Assembly (NCBI RefSeq): GCF_022662375.1
Contig: NZ_JAKNQL010000004.1
Location: 62,001-126,000 of the forward strand
DNA: 64,000 nt
Direction of reading: 5' to 3'
DNA from: Pseudomonas sp. CROZ-RG-20F-R04-15
GTDB lineage: Bacteria; Pseudomonadota; Gammaproteobacteria; Pseudomonadales; Pseudomonadaceae
Every line of letters starts with the position of its first letter. Positions within the stretch are counted from its first letter, which is position 1. Shown here piece after piece: positions 29,175-38,124 of this stretch. Under the pieces are notes generated by a model. The model was not told where the DNA came from and searched no databases. It worked only from the letters and a program-made list of their open reading frames with translations. Made by a program: the position numbers and the translations under genes.

Positions 29175-30596
29175 TTAAGAGGCCGAACGCGCCGCACCCT
29201 GCGATTCACCGGTCGGCTGCAACTTGAACACGTAGAACAACACCGTCAGCAGCACCAGAAACGCCGGGCCCACATACAGCGCCACACGTGTGTCCGGGAA
29301 GTACGCCATCAGGCCGACCACCAGCACCAGAAACGCCAGGGCAAAGTACGAGCTGACCGGGTACAGCCACATCTTGTACTTGAGGCCGGCACGTTCGCTG
29401 GCGCTCAGGCCTTTGCGGAATTTCAGCTGGGCCAGCAGGATCATCACCCAGGTCCAGATCGCGCCGAAGGTGGCAATCGAGGTGACCCAGACGAAGACTT
29501 TCTCCGGCACCAGATAGTTGAGCATTACGCCCAAGAGCAACACCGCAATCGACAGCAGCAGCGCACGACGTGGCACGCCGTTGTTCGAGGTCTTGGCAAA
29601 ACCGGCCGGGGCCTGACCGTTCTGCGCCAGGCTGTAGAGCATGCGGCCGGTGCTGAAGATGCCGCCGTTGCACGACGACAGCGCGGCGGTGATCACCACG
29701 AAGTTGATGATGCCGGCGGCGGTCTTGATGCCCAGGCGCTCGAAGGTCATCACGAACGGGCTGCCCTGAGTGCCGATTTCGTTCCACGGGTAGATCGACA
29801 GAATCACGAACAGTGCACCGACGTAGAACAGCAGAATCCGCCAGAACACCGAGCCGATCGCATCGGGAATGGTCTTCTGCGGATTCTTCGCTTCACCGGC
29901 GGTCAGGCCGATCATCTCGACGCCAAGGTAGGCGAACATGACCATTTGCAGCGACATCAGCACGCCGGTAACGCCGTTGGGCATGAAGCCGCCATGGGCC
30001 CACAGGTTGGAAATCCCCAGTGCCACGCCGTCATTGCCGAAGCCGAAAGCGATGATGCCGACGCCGCCGATGACCATGGCGATGATGGTGACGATCTTGA
30101 TCAGGGCAAACCAGAATTCGAATTCACCGAAGGCTTTCACCGCGATCAGGTTGATCGAGCCCATGCTGATCAGCGCCGCGAGCGCCCAGATCCAGCGCGG
30201 CACATCGGGAAACCAGATGCCCATGTAGACGGCTACCGCGGTGATTTCCGCGACGCAAGTCACCAGCCACAGGAACCAGTAGTTCCAGCCCGTGAGAAAG
30301 CCCGCCAGCGGGCCGAGATAGTCTTGTGCGTAACGGCTGAACGAACCGGCCACCGGGTTGTGTACGGCCATCTCGCCGAGGGCGCGCATGATCACCAGGA
30401 TCGCCAGACCACCCAGGATGTACGAAAGCATGATCGCCGGGCCGGCCATTTCAATGGCCTTGGCCGAACCCAGAAACAGACCGACGCCGATACAGGCACC
30501 GAGCGCCATCAGGCGAATATGCCGTTCGCCGAGTTCACGTTTCAGCGGACCGCCCTGAGCGGTGTCGCCGTGAGGCAGGTGATTGCCAGTTGGCAT
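29175..30596 (-). CDS. AAT-family amino acid permease
   Basis: 473 residues, 12 predicted TM helices. After a cytoplasmic KRELGERHIRLMALGACIGV comes GLFLGSAKAIEMAGPAIMLS, then MRALGEMAVHNPVAGSFSRY, GWNYWFLWLVTCVAEITAVA, MFAYLGVEMIGLTAGEAKNP and SSCNGGIFSTGRMLYSLAQN, the classical proton-coupled amino acid permease pattern (ProY/AroP/CycA relatives). The substrate cannot be set from sequence alone; proline, histidine or a D-amino acid are all possible. The ATG at 30596 begins just before the soluble N-terminus. It is a single gene with its own terminator. Confidence 0.9.
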   Translation of the reverse strand: MPTGNHLPHGDTAQGGPLKRELGERHIRLMALGACIGVGLFLGSAKAIEMAGPAIMLSYILGGLAILVIMRALGEMAVHNPVAGSFSRYAQDYLGPLAGFLTGWNYWFLWLVTCVAEITAVAVYMGIWFPDVPRWIWALAALISMGSINLIAVKAFGEFEFWFALIKIVTIIAMVIGGVGIIAFGFGNDGVALGISNLWAHGGFMPNGVTGVLMSLQMVMFAYLGVEMIGLTAGEAKNPQKTIPDAIGSVFWRILLFYVGALFVILSIYPWNEIGTQGSPFVMTFERLGIKTAAGIINFVVITAALSSCNGGIFSTGRMLYSLAQNGQAPAGFAKTSNNGVPRRALLLSIAVLLLGVMLNYLVPEKVFVWVTSIATFGAIWTWVMILLAQLKFRKGLSASERAGLKYKMWLYPVSSYFALAFLVLVVGLMAYFPDTRVALYVGPAFLVLLTVLFYVFKLQPTGESQGAARSAS

Positions 30597-30807
30597 AGGG
30601 GGACAACCTCGTCTTGTTATTGGATATGACCACCGAGTAGCGAAGCGTCGGCCGATAAGCCTTGGCTGCTGTGACACCGCGAGTGCCTCGTGGGCAAACG
30701 CGCCCTGCAGGACAACCTGCAAGATCAGCGGGGCGTGCAGTATAAAAAGCCTGGGGCAGGATTTTTCACTCTATAAACCACAAGATTCAGCGGGAGTTGC
30801 CGCAAGA

Positions 30808-30951
30808 ATGCCAGAAGACCCATGGGATCAACTGGCACAAGTAGGAAAACTCGCCACTGAAAACGGCGGCGAGTATTTCACAAAAAGCCTGATCCGTTCT
30901 GCTTCGCCCGGCTTTTCAGCACTGTCGACAACGTATTACCGGGGCTTCTGA
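30808..30951 (+). CDS. Small ORF of 47 residues, doubtful
   Basis: Starts MPEDPWDQLAQVGKLATENG and ends TTYYRGF. GGGAG lies 11 nt before the ATG, a poor spacing. No family is recognised. It is the only plausible coding element in the 399 bp between the permease (-) and toxin B (-) and runs against both. It may be chance; codon use is not strongly Pseudomonas-like. Confidence 0.2.
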   Translation: MPEDPWDQLAQVGKLATENGGEYFTKSLIRSASPGFSALSTTYYRGF

Positions 30952-30995
30952 CGCCGCCGGAACATCGCCGCAGTGCGCTGACAAGGCAGGCCGGA

Positions 30996-33900
30996 TCACA
31001 CGCTCAGGGGCGCGGATGAAAAGTTCTCGAGGGTGCTGCGGATGTCACTTATTTCGACTTCGTCAGGCTTGAACTCGTTGACAGCATAATCAGCACCGCC
31101 GCGCTTTTTTCCATACGGCTGGAAAGTCTTCGCCAAGGCCCCGTCCCCTAACGCTTTGGACAAGCCTTCCTGTAAGGTTTCCTGGGTGTCAAATAGCGCA
31201 ACGCCAGAGTTAGGGTCGTAAAAGAACCACTCTTGCTTGCCAGCTTTGAATCTTGTGCCGGCGACCATTCCATGACTTTTAGTGCCGATCATGAGTATTT
31301 TTTCATCACGAGCATCGACGAGCTCATCGATGATGGTCTGCGCATCCATTTTTTGCGGCTTGCCCCCTGTATGGAATGAATATTTGGCACCCAGACGCTG
31401 CTGACTCTTTTCCAGATCGGCAATAAATTGTGCCGCTTGCGGAGCACTCTGGTTATCGGCAGCCTTTGTGACATTCCTGAAAAACGTACCCTCTCGCCGA
31501 TGATGAAAGGCGTATGCCATGCCGTATGACAGCGCGGCGCATCTGCCATTGGAAGCCACATCGACCCGTGCCAGAAAATTGCACTGCGAAAACGGCACGA
31601 CTTTGACACCTTTGGGCATGTCCCGAATGAGTCGCTTTTGATAAATAACTGCGTCCAGAAACAGACTCTCTTTTATCTCCCTGGTCAGAGCCCCCATTTC
31701 TTCGGGGAGCCAACCCGGTTTCGTCGCCAACTCCAACAATTCCAGCGTGCTCATGCGGGAACTGTAATCAGGGATGGCTTTGACAATATCCAGCCCATCG
31801 TTGAAGCCATCTTTGAAGGCTGAAACATTGTTCGGCGTGCAGGCAGCCTTGATATTGTCGTGAAAACTCGAATAGCGATCGGCGTAGTTTGCATCCGCTC
31901 CAAACAGGCTGCCCATACGCACTTGTCTGGACTGAAAGTCGCCGGGGGGGCCGTAAATTCTATTGCTTGCAAGATTGTAGGGGTACCACTGATCGTTTTT
32001 CAGAACGCCTATGCCATCAATACGCAACTCGCCTACCTTCCAGAGGCCTGGCAATGCAGTCGCGTGTTGTTTACTCACCGCGTCCAACAGCTCATAGGTG
32101 CCCGCAGCCCCGCCGCGCAACCTGACGAGATTTTCCAGGCCGCGGTTCGCAACGAACTTGACTCCGTTGCCTGCGAGTCGTGCGCCTCCTGCAGCCAGAA
32201 CGTGCAGCCCGCTGAACGGGTTGAGTTCGCCAATGACCAGCGCGCCGATGATTTTCGCGGCCTTGAGCGCCTTGCTGAGTGCCGATGCCGTCCTGGCGCC
32301 TAATTGTGCCAACTTTGCCGCGGCACTCACGCCAGCGGTGACGAACCCCAAGACATCGAGAAACAGGTCAATTGCACCGTCCAGATATTTGCCGTCGATA
32401 AAATTGCTGATGGCCGATTTGAAGGGGATCAAATTGAGCAGAAACTGCACGCGCGAATCCAGCACCGCCAGTTCCTTGTCCCAGGTGGTCTGGCCTTCAG
32501 CGGCTTTGAGAATGTCGTCGCTGTCGTAATCGAGATGTTCGACAAACGCATCGGCAATAAGGCGGGTTCTCTCACTGGAGTAACTGTCGGGGACGGACGG
32601 AGTCCACGACAGATAACGTTGTTGTTTAAACTTCGCGGCAATTGCATCATCAGCAACTGTGAAAGGCCTCATGCCGTACGAAACGCTCGGAAGATCTCGG
32701 CTGACCCGATCGACATGCGTGGCTGGATCAGAATCTTCCTTGCTGATTGAGCCGGCAGCCAGATCGATGTAATACACCGAGACTTTCTTATAGGCACCCC
32801 GCTCGACTCTCAATGTCAGGTTGCTGTTGGTGGGAGTAATCGTCTTATCAAAAAAACTCAGACCTGCTTTGATGGTCTTGTCTTGATAGAAATCGATCTT
32901 GCCGTGTTCGAGGTTCTCCCGGTCCACCAGTGGCAACTCGGATATCAGGTGTCGCACCGTTAACCGGGCGCCTTCCTTGAGATTATTCAGCGTCGCTTCA
33001 AACTCCCGGTTGAAGGTCCGTCGTACACGCAGATCCAGCTCGTTGATGTCGTGAATACGGTATTTCACCAATGGATGGCTGGTTTTCCACTTGAACGCCC
33101 CGTCCATCATTGCGACGTCCAGCAGCGTGTGCAGACCGGCCGGCCCGCGGATTGCACTTGGCAGCGGGGAGAGCGCGTCCACTATTTTCTCCCCTACCGA
33201 TCGGTCCCACTCAAGCACGTGCTCTTCAATGGGATAATCTTCGCCAAACTCCTTTTTCAGCCCGGCCCGGGCCATTTCCTTGCGACTCGGGAACACACTA
33301 CCCAACAGGATTGGCGTGTTGAGCCGGTCGGCCAATGCGTCATTGAAACGCGTTTTCAGCACACCCAATTCTGCCTGGGTGTAATTTTCATCCTCTTTCC
33401 TTGCCACCAGACCATGAACAACGCCCCAATCAATCAGCGTAACGGTCTGCGCGTACTGAGTAGCGGCCGGGTCGATCAACGCTGCACGTTCGGCGCAGAT
33501 CATGACTTGTGCAAACGTCATGTTCGCCACCTTGCCCGGCGACTGAGCTTCGATGGTCGCGGCGGCAACCGCCAGGTTGAACCATGCCGGACCGCCGTAC
33601 TTCACGCCGACCGGAATATCTTTGATCAGGAACAGAGGAGCGTTGTTCGCCAGCAAAACATACGCGCCCAATCCGGCCATTTGGGGGGTGCTGACAAGTT
33701 CCTTGATCAGATGTTTGCGCAGCTCATCGAACACTGCCGTAACCGGTTTCCCCCAATGTTGCTTGCTGCACAGATCGAAACCAGCAACGTTATTGCGTTT
33801 AGGGTTTTCAATCGACTGCGAATCAATGCTCAGTTGAAGAGCAGCCAGTGCGTAGTCATTGACGCTTACATCCGAGGCATAACCTTTCAAACGAGTTTGC

Positions 33901-34250
33901 ACCGCCAGCCCCAGTGCCTGACCGCGAGTGCCGGCAATCAGGGTTTCCAGCGCCCTGGCTGGATCGCGCAAAGTTTCGAGAGTCAGCGGTTGTTCCATGT
34001 TCAGAAGTTCCAGCAGCCCTCGCCCCGTCGGTGGCAAGTCATCAAGACCCTCGGTATAAATCCGCACAGCTTCCAGCACCTGCTTCTTTTGCTCGGAACT
34101 TAAAGGAATCTGCCAGGATAAAGCGCCGGCAAAATCAGCCAGTGCGGAAGGCAAAACCTTTTCGGCTTCAAGTCTGGCGAGGTCAATGTTACTTGTATCA
34201 CTATCAGACGTCGAAACAACATTCGACACAGAGCCATTGGACTCAGACAT
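30996..34250 (-). CDS. Toxin-like protein B with papain-like (dermonecrotoxin-type) C-terminal domain
   Basis: 1084 residues. The N-terminal half is unrecognised. A hydrophobic stretch at about 605-690 (NLIPFKSAISNFIDGKYLDG, AIDLFLDVLGFVTAGVSAAA, AKIIGALVIGELNPFSG) resembles the pore/translocation region of large toxins. The C-terminal domain has a plausible Cys-His-Asp triad: Cys904 in SNGRCAALSYG, His993 in IGTKSHGMVAG and Asp1012 in WFFYDPNSG. The order and local motifs fit the papain-like dermonecrotoxin domain (Tox-PLDMTX; relatives include the Pasteurella toxin C3 domain and YopT-like C58 peptidases). Activity could be proteolysis or deamidation. The ATG at 34250 has AAGGA at good spacing. 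Its upstream region is strikingly A+T-rich. Confidence 0.72.
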   Translation of the reverse strand: MSESNGSVSNVVSTSDSDTSNIDLARLEAEKVLPSALADFAGALSWQIPLSSEQKKQVLEAVRIYTEGLDDLPPTGRGLLELLNMEQPLTLETLRDPARALETLIAGTRGQALGLAVQTRLKGYASDVSVNDYALAALQLSIDSQSIENPKRNNVAGFDLCSKQHWGKPVTAVFDELRKHLIKELVSTPQMAGLGAYVLLANNAPLFLIKDIPVGVKYGGPAWFNLAVAAATIEAQSPGKVANMTFAQVMICAERAALIDPAATQYAQTVTLIDWGVVHGLVARKEDENYTQAELGVLKTRFNDALADRLNTPILLGSVFPSRKEMARAGLKKEFGEDYPIEEHVLEWDRSVGEKIVDALSPLPSAIRGPAGLHTLLDVAMMDGAFKWKTSHPLVKYRIHDINELDLRVRRTFNREFEATLNNLKEGARLTVRHLISELPLVDRENLEHGKIDFYQDKTIKAGLSFFDKTITPTNSNLTLRVERGAYKKVSVYYIDLAAGSISKEDSDPATHVDRVSRDLPSVSYGMRPFTVADDAIAAKFKQQRYLSWTPSVPDSYSSERTRLIADAFVEHLDYDSDDILKAAEGQTTWDKELAVLDSRVQFLLNLIPFKSAISNFIDGKYLDGAIDLFLDVLGFVTAGVSAAAKLAQLGARTASALSKALKAAKIIGALVIGELNPFSGLHVLAAGGARLAGNGVKFVANRGLENLVRLRGGAAGTYELLDAVSKQHATALPGLWKVGELRIDGIGVLKNDQWYPYNLASNRIYGPPGDFQSRQVRMGSLFGADANYADRYSSFHDNIKAACTPNNVSAFKDGFNDGLDIVKAIPDYSSRMSTLELLELATKPGWLPEEMGALTREIKESLFLDAVIYQKRLIRDMPKGVKVVPFSQCNFLARVDVASNGRCAALSYGMAYAFHHRREGTFFRNVTKAADNQSAPQAAQFIADLEKSQQRLGAKYSFHTGGKPQKMDAQTIIDELVDARDEKILMIGTKSHGMVAGTRFKAGKQEWFFYDPNSGVALFDTQETLQEGLSKALGDGALAKTFQPYGKKRGGADYAVNEFKPDEVEISDIRSTLENFSSAPLSV

Positions 34251-34773
34251 ACACTATTCCTTGAGGATTAAAACAAGGAAAAAGTAAACATCCAAAATCC
34301 TCAAAGAAACAGTCGACAAGCATTACCAATTAAGTGTTTTACCAACTGTATATAAAACTTAACCAGCCAACACTTCAAACACCCCGCACTGGCTCATACG
34401 CTAACTTACCAACATCAAGCGCCGCGGAGGCAAAAACAGCCAGAAAGCTCAAACCATAAAACTTTATCAACTTATGTTTTTAAACTTTCTTACTCGATAT
34501 CAACTATAAAAATGACTCATACTTTTAACCACCGGTGCCGGACCCGATTATTGGAGCGGCAACGGCAGTAACCGAATCTTGAACTGAATGCCTCTCGAGA
34601 ATGGAATGATCTTATGGCTGGCTGACGATCACGCCGTAAAAAATTGACAGAACTGCAGCCACTCATCGAGTGATCGAGGCTTGTCAGGGCTTCGATGCTC
34701 ATCCCCCTCACAATTCCCTCGCCCCTCGCCAACCACCGTCTAAGCTTCAGACAAGTCCGATCAATCTGCGTGA
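34251..34773. other. A+T-rich divergent intergenic region
   Basis: 523 bp between toxin B (-) and the penicillin-binding protein (+). The first ~270 bp are clearly richer in A+T than the surroundings (for example TGTATATAAAACTTAACC and TTATCAACTTATGTTTTTAA). No gene is supported. It probably holds the promoters of both genes. A+T-rich DNA in Pseudomonas is often bound by MvaT/MvaU, so silencing is possible but not shown. Confidence 0.6.
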
Positions 34774-37700
34774 ATGGATCAATCGACTATGGGCGCTTTG
34801 TGGCAAACCGATTCGAGTAAAGCCGTGGTTCCGACTGAACGAGTGGATGAAGCGCCTGTCCCTGAAAAACCCCGCCGCAATCGGCATGGGTGGAAGGCTT
34901 TCTGGCTGTTGCTGGTGATTATCGCGATCGTGGTGGGGCTGGCCGCGTCCAAGGAAATGCGCACCTCGCGCTTTCAGTCGCGGGAACTCAGCCAGTACGC
35001 GGCGTCACTGACCTACACCCTCGAACCCGGCCCCAGCGAAGCGATTCGCTATCCCGGCAACGGACCGTTCGATCTGCGCCTGGGTTACAGCTCCCTCGAT
35101 GAATTCCTGCCGCGCTTGCTCAAACGCAATTACGTCGTGACCGAGCAGACGCGGTTTTCGCCGGCGCTGCTCAGCTACACCGACAAAGGCCTGTTCGTAC
35201 CGTACTCGGAGAAGATCCAGGCCGGGCTGTCGATCACCGATTGCCGGGCTGCACCGCTGTATAAATATAACTATCCTCAACAGCTGTACGCCGATTTTGC
35301 GGCCATCCCGCCAGTGGTGGTCAGCAGCCTGCTGTTCATCGAAAACCGTTTCCTGCTCGACCCGAAACAACCGTTGGCCAACCCGGCAGTAGACTGGCCG
35401 CGCTTCGGCATGGCGGCGTGGTCGCAGGTGGCGAAATTGCTGCATCTGCCCGGCCAGTCGGCGGGCGGCAGTACGCTGGCGACACAGCTGGAAAAGTACC
35501 GCCACTCGCCGGATGGTCTGACGGTGTCCGGCGCTGAAAAGCTGCGGCAGATGATGTCCGCCAGCGTGCGCGCCTATCAACCCGGCCCACAGACCCTGGG
35601 GGCACGGCAGAACATCGTGCGTGACTACCTCAACAGCGTGCCGCTGTCGGCGGTGCCGGGGCATGGCGAAGTGCATGGCATGGCGGAAGGGTTGCGGGTC
35701 TGGTACGGCAGCGACTTCAATCAGGCCAACGAACAGTTGAACAGCCCGGCGACCGATCCTAAAACCATGGCCGCCAAAGGCCTGGCCCTGCGCGAGATGC
35801 TGTCGCTGATGATCGCCCAGCGCCGTCCATCGCATTACCTGACCAAGGGCCGCGAAGAACTCACCGAACTCACCGACAGTCACTTGCGCCTGCTCAAGCA
35901 GAACGGCGTGATCGACAGCGCCTTGGCCGATGCCGCCCTGACCAGCAAGGTCAGTTATCGCGACTGGCAAACCCAGCCGACCATTCAGCCAATCGAGACC
36001 AACAAGGGCATCAGCGTCGCCCGCAGTCGCCTGGCCAGCATGCTCAACCGGCCGCTGTACGATCTCGACCGCCTCGATCTGTCAGCCACCAGCACCCTGC
36101 AGGGCGACCTGCAGACCCAGGCCACCGCGTACCTGAAGAAACTCGCCGACCCGGCCTATGCCGCCGCAATCGGCCTGCTCGGCGAACGCTTGCTGACGCC
36201 GACCAGTACCACGCAAGTGCGCTACAGCTTTACCCTTTTCGAACTGACCCCGGACGGCTCAAGAGTGCGGGTGCAGACCGACAGCACCGACCAGCCCTTC
36301 GACATCAACGAAGGCAGCAAACTCGAACTTGGCTCGACGGCGAAAATGCGCGTGCTCACCACGTACCTGCAAATCATCGCCGAGCTGCACGACAAGTACG
36401 GCGCAATGAGCGTGCCGGAGCTGAAGAAAGTCGAAGTCCCCGATCAGGATCGCCTGAGCCAGTGGGTCATTGATTACCTGATTCAAAACAAGGATCACGA
36501 CCTGTCGAAGATGCTCGGCGCCGCACTCGATCGCAAATACTCGGCGAGCCCCGGAGAAGCTTTTTTCACTGGCGGCGGCTTGCATGTGTTCCACAACTTT
36601 CGCAATGAAGACAACGGCCGCATGCCGACCTTGCGCGATGCTCTGCGCGAGTCGATCAACCTGCCGTTCATTCGCCTGATGCGCGATCTGGTGCGCTACA
36701 CCACCTACTCCGGCCCCAACAACAGCGCCGAACTGCTTAAAGATGATCGCGACCCGCGTCGTCAGGAATACCTGGCCAGTTTCGCCGACCGCGAAGGCAC
36801 CTCGTTCCAGCTCAAGTTCTGGAAAAAATACAAAAACAAAGACACCCAGGCGCGCCTCGACACCTTCCTCGACAGCATGCGTCCGACACCGATCCGCATG
36901 GCTGCCGTGCATCGCTATTTGTTGCCCGATGCCAGTCAGGAAGACTTCAACACCTTCGTGCGTTCACACCTGAAGGGCGCCAAGCTCAACGAAAAACTCA
37001 CCGACGATCGCCTGATCCGCCTCTACGATGCCTACGGCCCCGGCAGTTACGATTTGCCCGATCAAGGCTTCATCGCCAAGGTGCACCCGCTGGACCTGTG
37101 GATGATCGGCTACCTGCTCCACCACCCTGACGCGACGTTCAGCGAGATCGTCAAGGCCAGTCATTTCGAACGTCAGGAAGTCTACAGCTGGCTGTTCAAG
37201 AGCAAGCACAAGGGCGCCCGCGACAGCCGTATTCGCACCATGCTGGAAATCGAAGCGTTCCTCGAGATTCACCAGCGCTGGCAGAAAGTCGGCTACCCGT
37301 TCGACCACCTGGTGCCGTCGCTGGCCACCGCCATCGGCAGCTCCGGCGACCGCCCCGCCGCGCTGGCCGAGCTGATCGGCACCATCCTCAATGACGGCGT
37401 GCGCATGCCGACCCTGCGCATCGACAGCCTGCATTTCGCCGCTGGCACACCGTACGAAACGCAACTGGTCAACGACCCGCATGTCGGCAAACGCGTGATG
37501 CCGTCCGAGGTCGCCACGGCCATGCGCGAGGCGCTGTCGCAAGTGGTCGATGCCGGTACGGCAAAACGTGTTTCCGGCAGTTTCAAACTGGCCGATGGCA
37601 GCCCGCTGGCCATGGGTGGCAAAACCGGGACCGGCGACAACCGCATCGAGGCGATTGGCTCGGGCGGGCGCATCCTCAGTTCGAAGTCGATCAACCGCAC

Positions 37701-37932
37701 GGCGACCTTTGTGTTCTATATCGGCGAGCACCATTTCGGCACCCTCACCGCATTCGTTCCGGGGCGTTCGGCGGAGAACTTCAAGTTCACTTCGGCCCTG
37801 CCAGTGCAGGTGCTCAAGGGCATGGCACCGATTCTCACGCCGTATCTGCAACCGGGCAGCGACTCGCAATGCAAGCCGGCGCAAACCGCCAGCGTGGCGA
37901 TGCTCGAGGCGCAGCGTCCTACAGCGAGGTAA
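34774..37932 (+). CDS. Bifunctional penicillin-binding protein (GT51 glycosyltransferase/transpeptidase)
   Basis: 1052 residues. A short cytoplasmic part is followed by a TM helix at 45-62 (AFWLLLVIIAIVVGLAA). The GT51 domain shows the catalytic Glu in SSLLFIENRFLLD (about residue 189) and AGGSTLATQLEKY, corresponding to GGSTITQQ. The transpeptidase has SxxK in LGSTAKMRVL (Ser about 522), SxN in RESINLPF (about 627) and KTG in GGKTGTGDNRI (about 950). The 320-residue gap between SxN and KTG is longer than in PBP1a/1b and suggests an inserted domain. It would polymerise and crosslink peptidoglycan. It lies between two toxin-like genes. ATG at 34789 is an alternative start. Confidence 0.85.
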   Translation: MDQSTMGALWQTDSSKAVVPTERVDEAPVPEKPRRNRHGWKAFWLLLVIIAIVVGLAASKEMRTSRFQSRELSQYAASLTYTLEPGPSEAIRYPGNGPFDLRLGYSSLDEFLPRLLKRNYVVTEQTRFSPALLSYTDKGLFVPYSEKIQAGLSITDCRAAPLYKYNYPQQLYADFAAIPPVVVSSLLFIENRFLLDPKQPLANPAVDWPRFGMAAWSQVAKLLHLPGQSAGGSTLATQLEKYRHSPDGLTVSGAEKLRQMMSASVRAYQPGPQTLGARQNIVRDYLNSVPLSAVPGHGEVHGMAEGLRVWYGSDFNQANEQLNSPATDPKTMAAKGLALREMLSLMIAQRRPSHYLTKGREELTELTDSHLRLLKQNGVIDSALADAALTSKVSYRDWQTQPTIQPIETNKGISVARSRLASMLNRPLYDLDRLDLSATSTLQGDLQTQATAYLKKLADPAYAAAIGLLGERLLTPTSTTQVRYSFTLFELTPDGSRVRVQTDSTDQPFDINEGSKLELGSTAKMRVLTTYLQIIAELHDKYGAMSVPELKKVEVPDQDRLSQWVIDYLIQNKDHDLSKMLGAALDRKYSASPGEAFFTGGGLHVFHNFRNEDNGRMPTLRDALRESINLPFIRLMRDLVRYTTYSGPNNSAELLKDDRDPRRQEYLASFADREGTSFQLKFWKKYKNKDTQARLDTFLDSMRPTPIRMAAVHRYLLPDASQEDFNTFVRSHLKGAKLNEKLTDDRLIRLYDAYGPGSYDLPDQGFIAKVHPLDLWMIGYLLHHPDATFSEIVKASHFERQEVYSWLFKSKHKGARDSRIRTMLEIEAFLEIHQRWQKVGYPFDHLVPSLATAIGSSGDRPAALAELIGTILNDGVRMPTLRIDSLHFAAGTPYETQLVNDPHVGKRVMPSEVATAMREALSQVVDAGTAKRVSGSFKLADGSPLAMGGKTGTGDNRIEAIGSGGRILSSKSINRTATFVFYIGEHHFGTLTAFVPGRSAENFKFTSALPVQVLKGMAPILTPYLQPGSDSQCKPAQTASVAMLEAQRPTAR

Positions 37933-38124
37933 CAAATCGTGTCGGGACATTCTGAATCAGGGTGACGGTTTTTCTCGACGGTGGGTGGTACTCATGTATT
38001 TTTCAGATTCGAATTTTCGTCGGGTTAGGCGCCCGCCAAGTCGTTTGCCTCCCGATCTTTGAACTTTTGTTTTGCCCTGCCGTGGGTAGGCTGATCACTC
38101 CTCAACAATCAAGGATGATTGGCC

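Noticed and set aside
29058..30629. 523-codon plus-strand frame opposite the AAT permease
   Set aside because: His/Gln/Asp-rich shadow of a membrane protein gene.
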